This document shows positions 61,770 through 64,000 of a stretch of 64,000 bases of DNA, piece after piece; the first letter of the stretch is position 1, and each line of letters begins with the position of its first letter. The position numbers were made by a program, and so were the translations under genes. Location of the stretch: the NCBI GenBank assembly GCA_036023115.1, contig JAYKKT010000087.1, positions 11,085,001 through 11,149,000 of the forward strand, in the 5' to 3' direction. Source of the DNA: Brasenia schreberi. Taxonomy: Eukaryota > Streptophyta > Magnoliopsida > Nymphaeales > Cabombaceae. The notes beneath the pieces were generated by a model. It was given only the letters and a program-made list of their open reading frames with translations. It was not told the DNA's origin and made no database searches.

Positions 61770-63864
61770 GTACTCTCCTTCTTTCTCTTCTTCGAGTATG
61801 CATATTTCTTCTCCGAATTTTCCATTTTTGGTGTTCCTAATTTGTGATTCCTGACACCGTTATATGAAAATTACTAATTCGTCTTCATTTGTTTACTGAT
61901 GATTGATACTGATGTGTATGAGACAGGGCCATTCTAGCGTGTGGACGTGTATTCATGTTTGTCCTTTTAGCTTGGATAGGTCTTGGAGATTGTAATCAGT
62001 TCGTCATTTGGTGTTTACAATGAGAATCCCTAGTTGGTCTTCATGTGTTCCTTCATTGCTGATACCGACAAGTAAGAAAGGCCTATGTTCTAGTGTGTGG
62101 ATTTATATTGGTCTTGATGGTTTCAGTCTTGATGAACTATGAGATTACAAAGATTTTGCGGTTTGGCAAAGAGATTTTAAAGGATATTGAAGTTAATATT
62201 ATGAAAATAATCTGGACAACCATTTCGCTTTGGCACACCTTTCATAAGGAGAAAGGGGTTGAAGCTGTGATAGATTAACTGAGACTTTAATATGTTGAAG
62301 TCACTGACAGACAGCCAACTCCCAATCCCACAGAATCCTTTCTGAAGTTGCTAAATTAAGCATGCTGTTGTAGTCTATCACACATTGGTCTGTGACCTTG
62401 ATATCCTCTGCTAGTGCTGAAACTATACAAAGTAAACTTCAAGGATGCCCCTTCAAACCCTGGGATCAGTCACAGTCTTAGAGAATTCGTATCTTAGGGT
62501 ATTCTTGTAAGTCTACAATTATTTGTATCCATGTATCTTACGGATTGGAATTTTTCTCTTACACTTTACAAATCTCAGCAGGGAGTCTATGTCAGCTATG
62601 GTCCTCCACAATGTTGATCAGCACTTGTATTTCATATATATGTGGGTTGATTAATATTTCTCGGGTTTCTAACTCTTCCATGACTTTTATTACCAATTTG
62701 CTGATCTATATAGCATTTGGATTCCACAGAAGTACAGTTTCTGAAATCCCGAGTTTGATTTATTATGTGTTGTTTTCTGACTCATATTTCTTAACATATG
62801 GAAAACTGGAAGGGTGTGAGACTACCAAATAACCCCATAAATTTAGTGGAGCAGTAGATGGTTGGAGAAGAAGTTAGTACACATTGAGGTGCTTACGGTT
62901 AACTGAAAAGGGACAACGGTCTCAACCCTAAACATTGGGACCAACTTTATACCACTTATTCATGTAAGTGATTGCGTATTTGCATGCATTTGTGTGTGTG
63001 TGTGTGTATGCATGTGTTGTACTGAGTCTACTGACCAGCAACCTTTTGGAGATAAGCCATGCTGAGATCACTAATGCAGGTCTTATTTGTTCCACTAGAT
63101 AAAGCTACGGATACTCCTGAATGAGATGGAATCAAACCTGGAATGCCTTCAACATAGCACCTTTATTTAAATTCTCTGTCACGATGCAACCATCACGTTA
63201 GTGAAAGTTATTACTGCAATCTTTTTTCTTTAACATCATTATGCATTAGTATTTCTTGCTATAGAAAAGTTTAGATGGCAACCATCAAAGAGCGCAAGGA
63301 TAAGTAACTGCCACACTTAAAAAATTAGGCTAGTTCAAATGGAGAACGATTGCATGAAGAGATAAAGATATCATCAAATGAAGGATTTGAGGAATCAAAT
63401 ATATTTAAAGGAAGTCCACATTCTTGGCTGATGAATTTATCGTGGATGACACTGGTGCAACAAAAGTAGTTTTCTAAGAAGATTGCTGATATTACAGGGG
63501 ACGTTCTCTGTATCTGAATGCTTTATCTGTTGAATTAATAACTGCGAACACTGAATGGCTAGTTGCTAGTTGGATTCACCCGCTAGAATTATATTGGAAT
63601 AGTTGAAGATTATAACACTGTGGGCAACTTTATCCCATCTCTAAGTTCAGGTGATAACAAAAGATTCAAAGTTCAGGTGCCTTACCAAAAGACCAAGAAA
63701 AGTTGATTCTGATCATGGAAGTAGTTTATGAAGAGCCCCAAGGGCCTAAGATCGTATAGGAAAAGGTTTCCTCTTTGTTTGTACGATATCTTTTAACTGG
63801 CATTATTAAAGATGCTGGCTTTATGATGTTCCTGTATTATTGGCTTGTATGGTACTAGTAAATT
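61770..63864. other. Possible intron or spacer, with a tandem duplication
   Basis: Two diverged copies of about 100 bp (61,868-61,970 and 62,023-62,131) share GTCTTCAT...GTT, then GGCC.AT.TTCTAG.GTGTGGA and ATTCATGTTTGTCCT-like blocks. A (TG)n run lies at about 62,990-63,007. No later exon could be supported. Confidence 0.4.
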
Positions 63865-64000
63865 CCACCCATGTAAGGATTACCCTTGCATGGCCAGTCT
63901 CAAGTTAGACAAAGGAGGAGGGTTGCGTTAGGTAGCGGACGGTTAGCGTAAAACTTTATCGGGTCTTAAGGGGTGCAACTTTTCAAGCATGAATATACCG
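63865..64000 (+). repeat. 5' part of the RTE-derived element, cut by the window edge
   Basis: It reads ACCCTTGCATGGCCAGTCTC, GGAGGAGGGTTGCGTTAGG, GCGTAAAACTTTATCGGGTC. It aligns with the 5' end of the RTE at 32,430 and with the insertion at 41,362. Whether it is a full LINE or the short form cannot be seen. Confidence 0.6.

Noticed and set aside
62545..62832. 95-codon plus-strand frame as a further exon of the gene starting at 61,419
   Set aside because: Phase and splice sites do not give a convincing join, and the composition looks non-coding.

Overview
The window is nuclear DNA of a flowering plant. Its genes are split by GT-AG introns, spacing is wide, intergenic DNA is AT-rich with long (TA)n, (CT)n and (GA)n tracts, and the gene families are plant ones: a vacuolar aquaporin, a C1-2i zinc-finger repressor, a GT14 arabinogalactan glucuronosyltransferase and chalcone synthase. 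The species or order cannot be told from the sequence alone. No organellar block, tRNA or rRNA gene, or CRISPR array was seen.

Layout. 1-8,000 is gene-free, with SINE, foldback and LINE relics and microsatellites. 8,058-9,300 is an intact TIP1-type aquaporin (+). 9,300-13,300 holds hAT-like DNA, including one element nested in a LINE relic. 13,309-15,710 is a six-exon ankyrin-repeat gene (+) with a minisatellite in intron 1. 15,700-27,300 is repeat-rich and gene-free. 27,357-28,136 is an intronless ZAT5-type zinc-finger gene (+). 29,281-45,590 is dominated by RTE-clade LINE copies and short derivatives. Inside that block are the remains of a beta-adaptin (AP-1/AP-2 large subunit) gene: exon 1 at 39,285, exon 2 inverted at 43,113-42,916, exon 3 at 44,471 and exon 4, with a nonsense codon, at 44,702. 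46,644-47,794 carries five phase-compatible exons ending a gene I do not recognise. 49,293-53,219 is an intact four-exon GT14 gene (+) with long microsatellites in its last intron. 54,589-54,766 is a frameshifted type III polyketide synthase exon-1 fragment. 58,092-56,274 (-) is an intact two-exon chalcone synthase. 61,419-61,769 (+) is the first exon of a probable plastid-targeted protein.

The intact genes are functionally unrelated neighbours: water transport, ankyrin scaffold, transcriptional repression, cell-wall AGP glycosylation, flavonoid entry. The most informative signals are in the mobile DNA. An RTE-associated inversion, bounded by 13-bp inverted repeats, breaks the beta-adaptin gene. 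A short SINE-like element appears to join the 5' and 3' ends of the same RTE family. A hAT-like insertion can be checked against an unfilled related copy in the same window. A small element family abuts (TA)n/(GA)n tracts at both of its copies.
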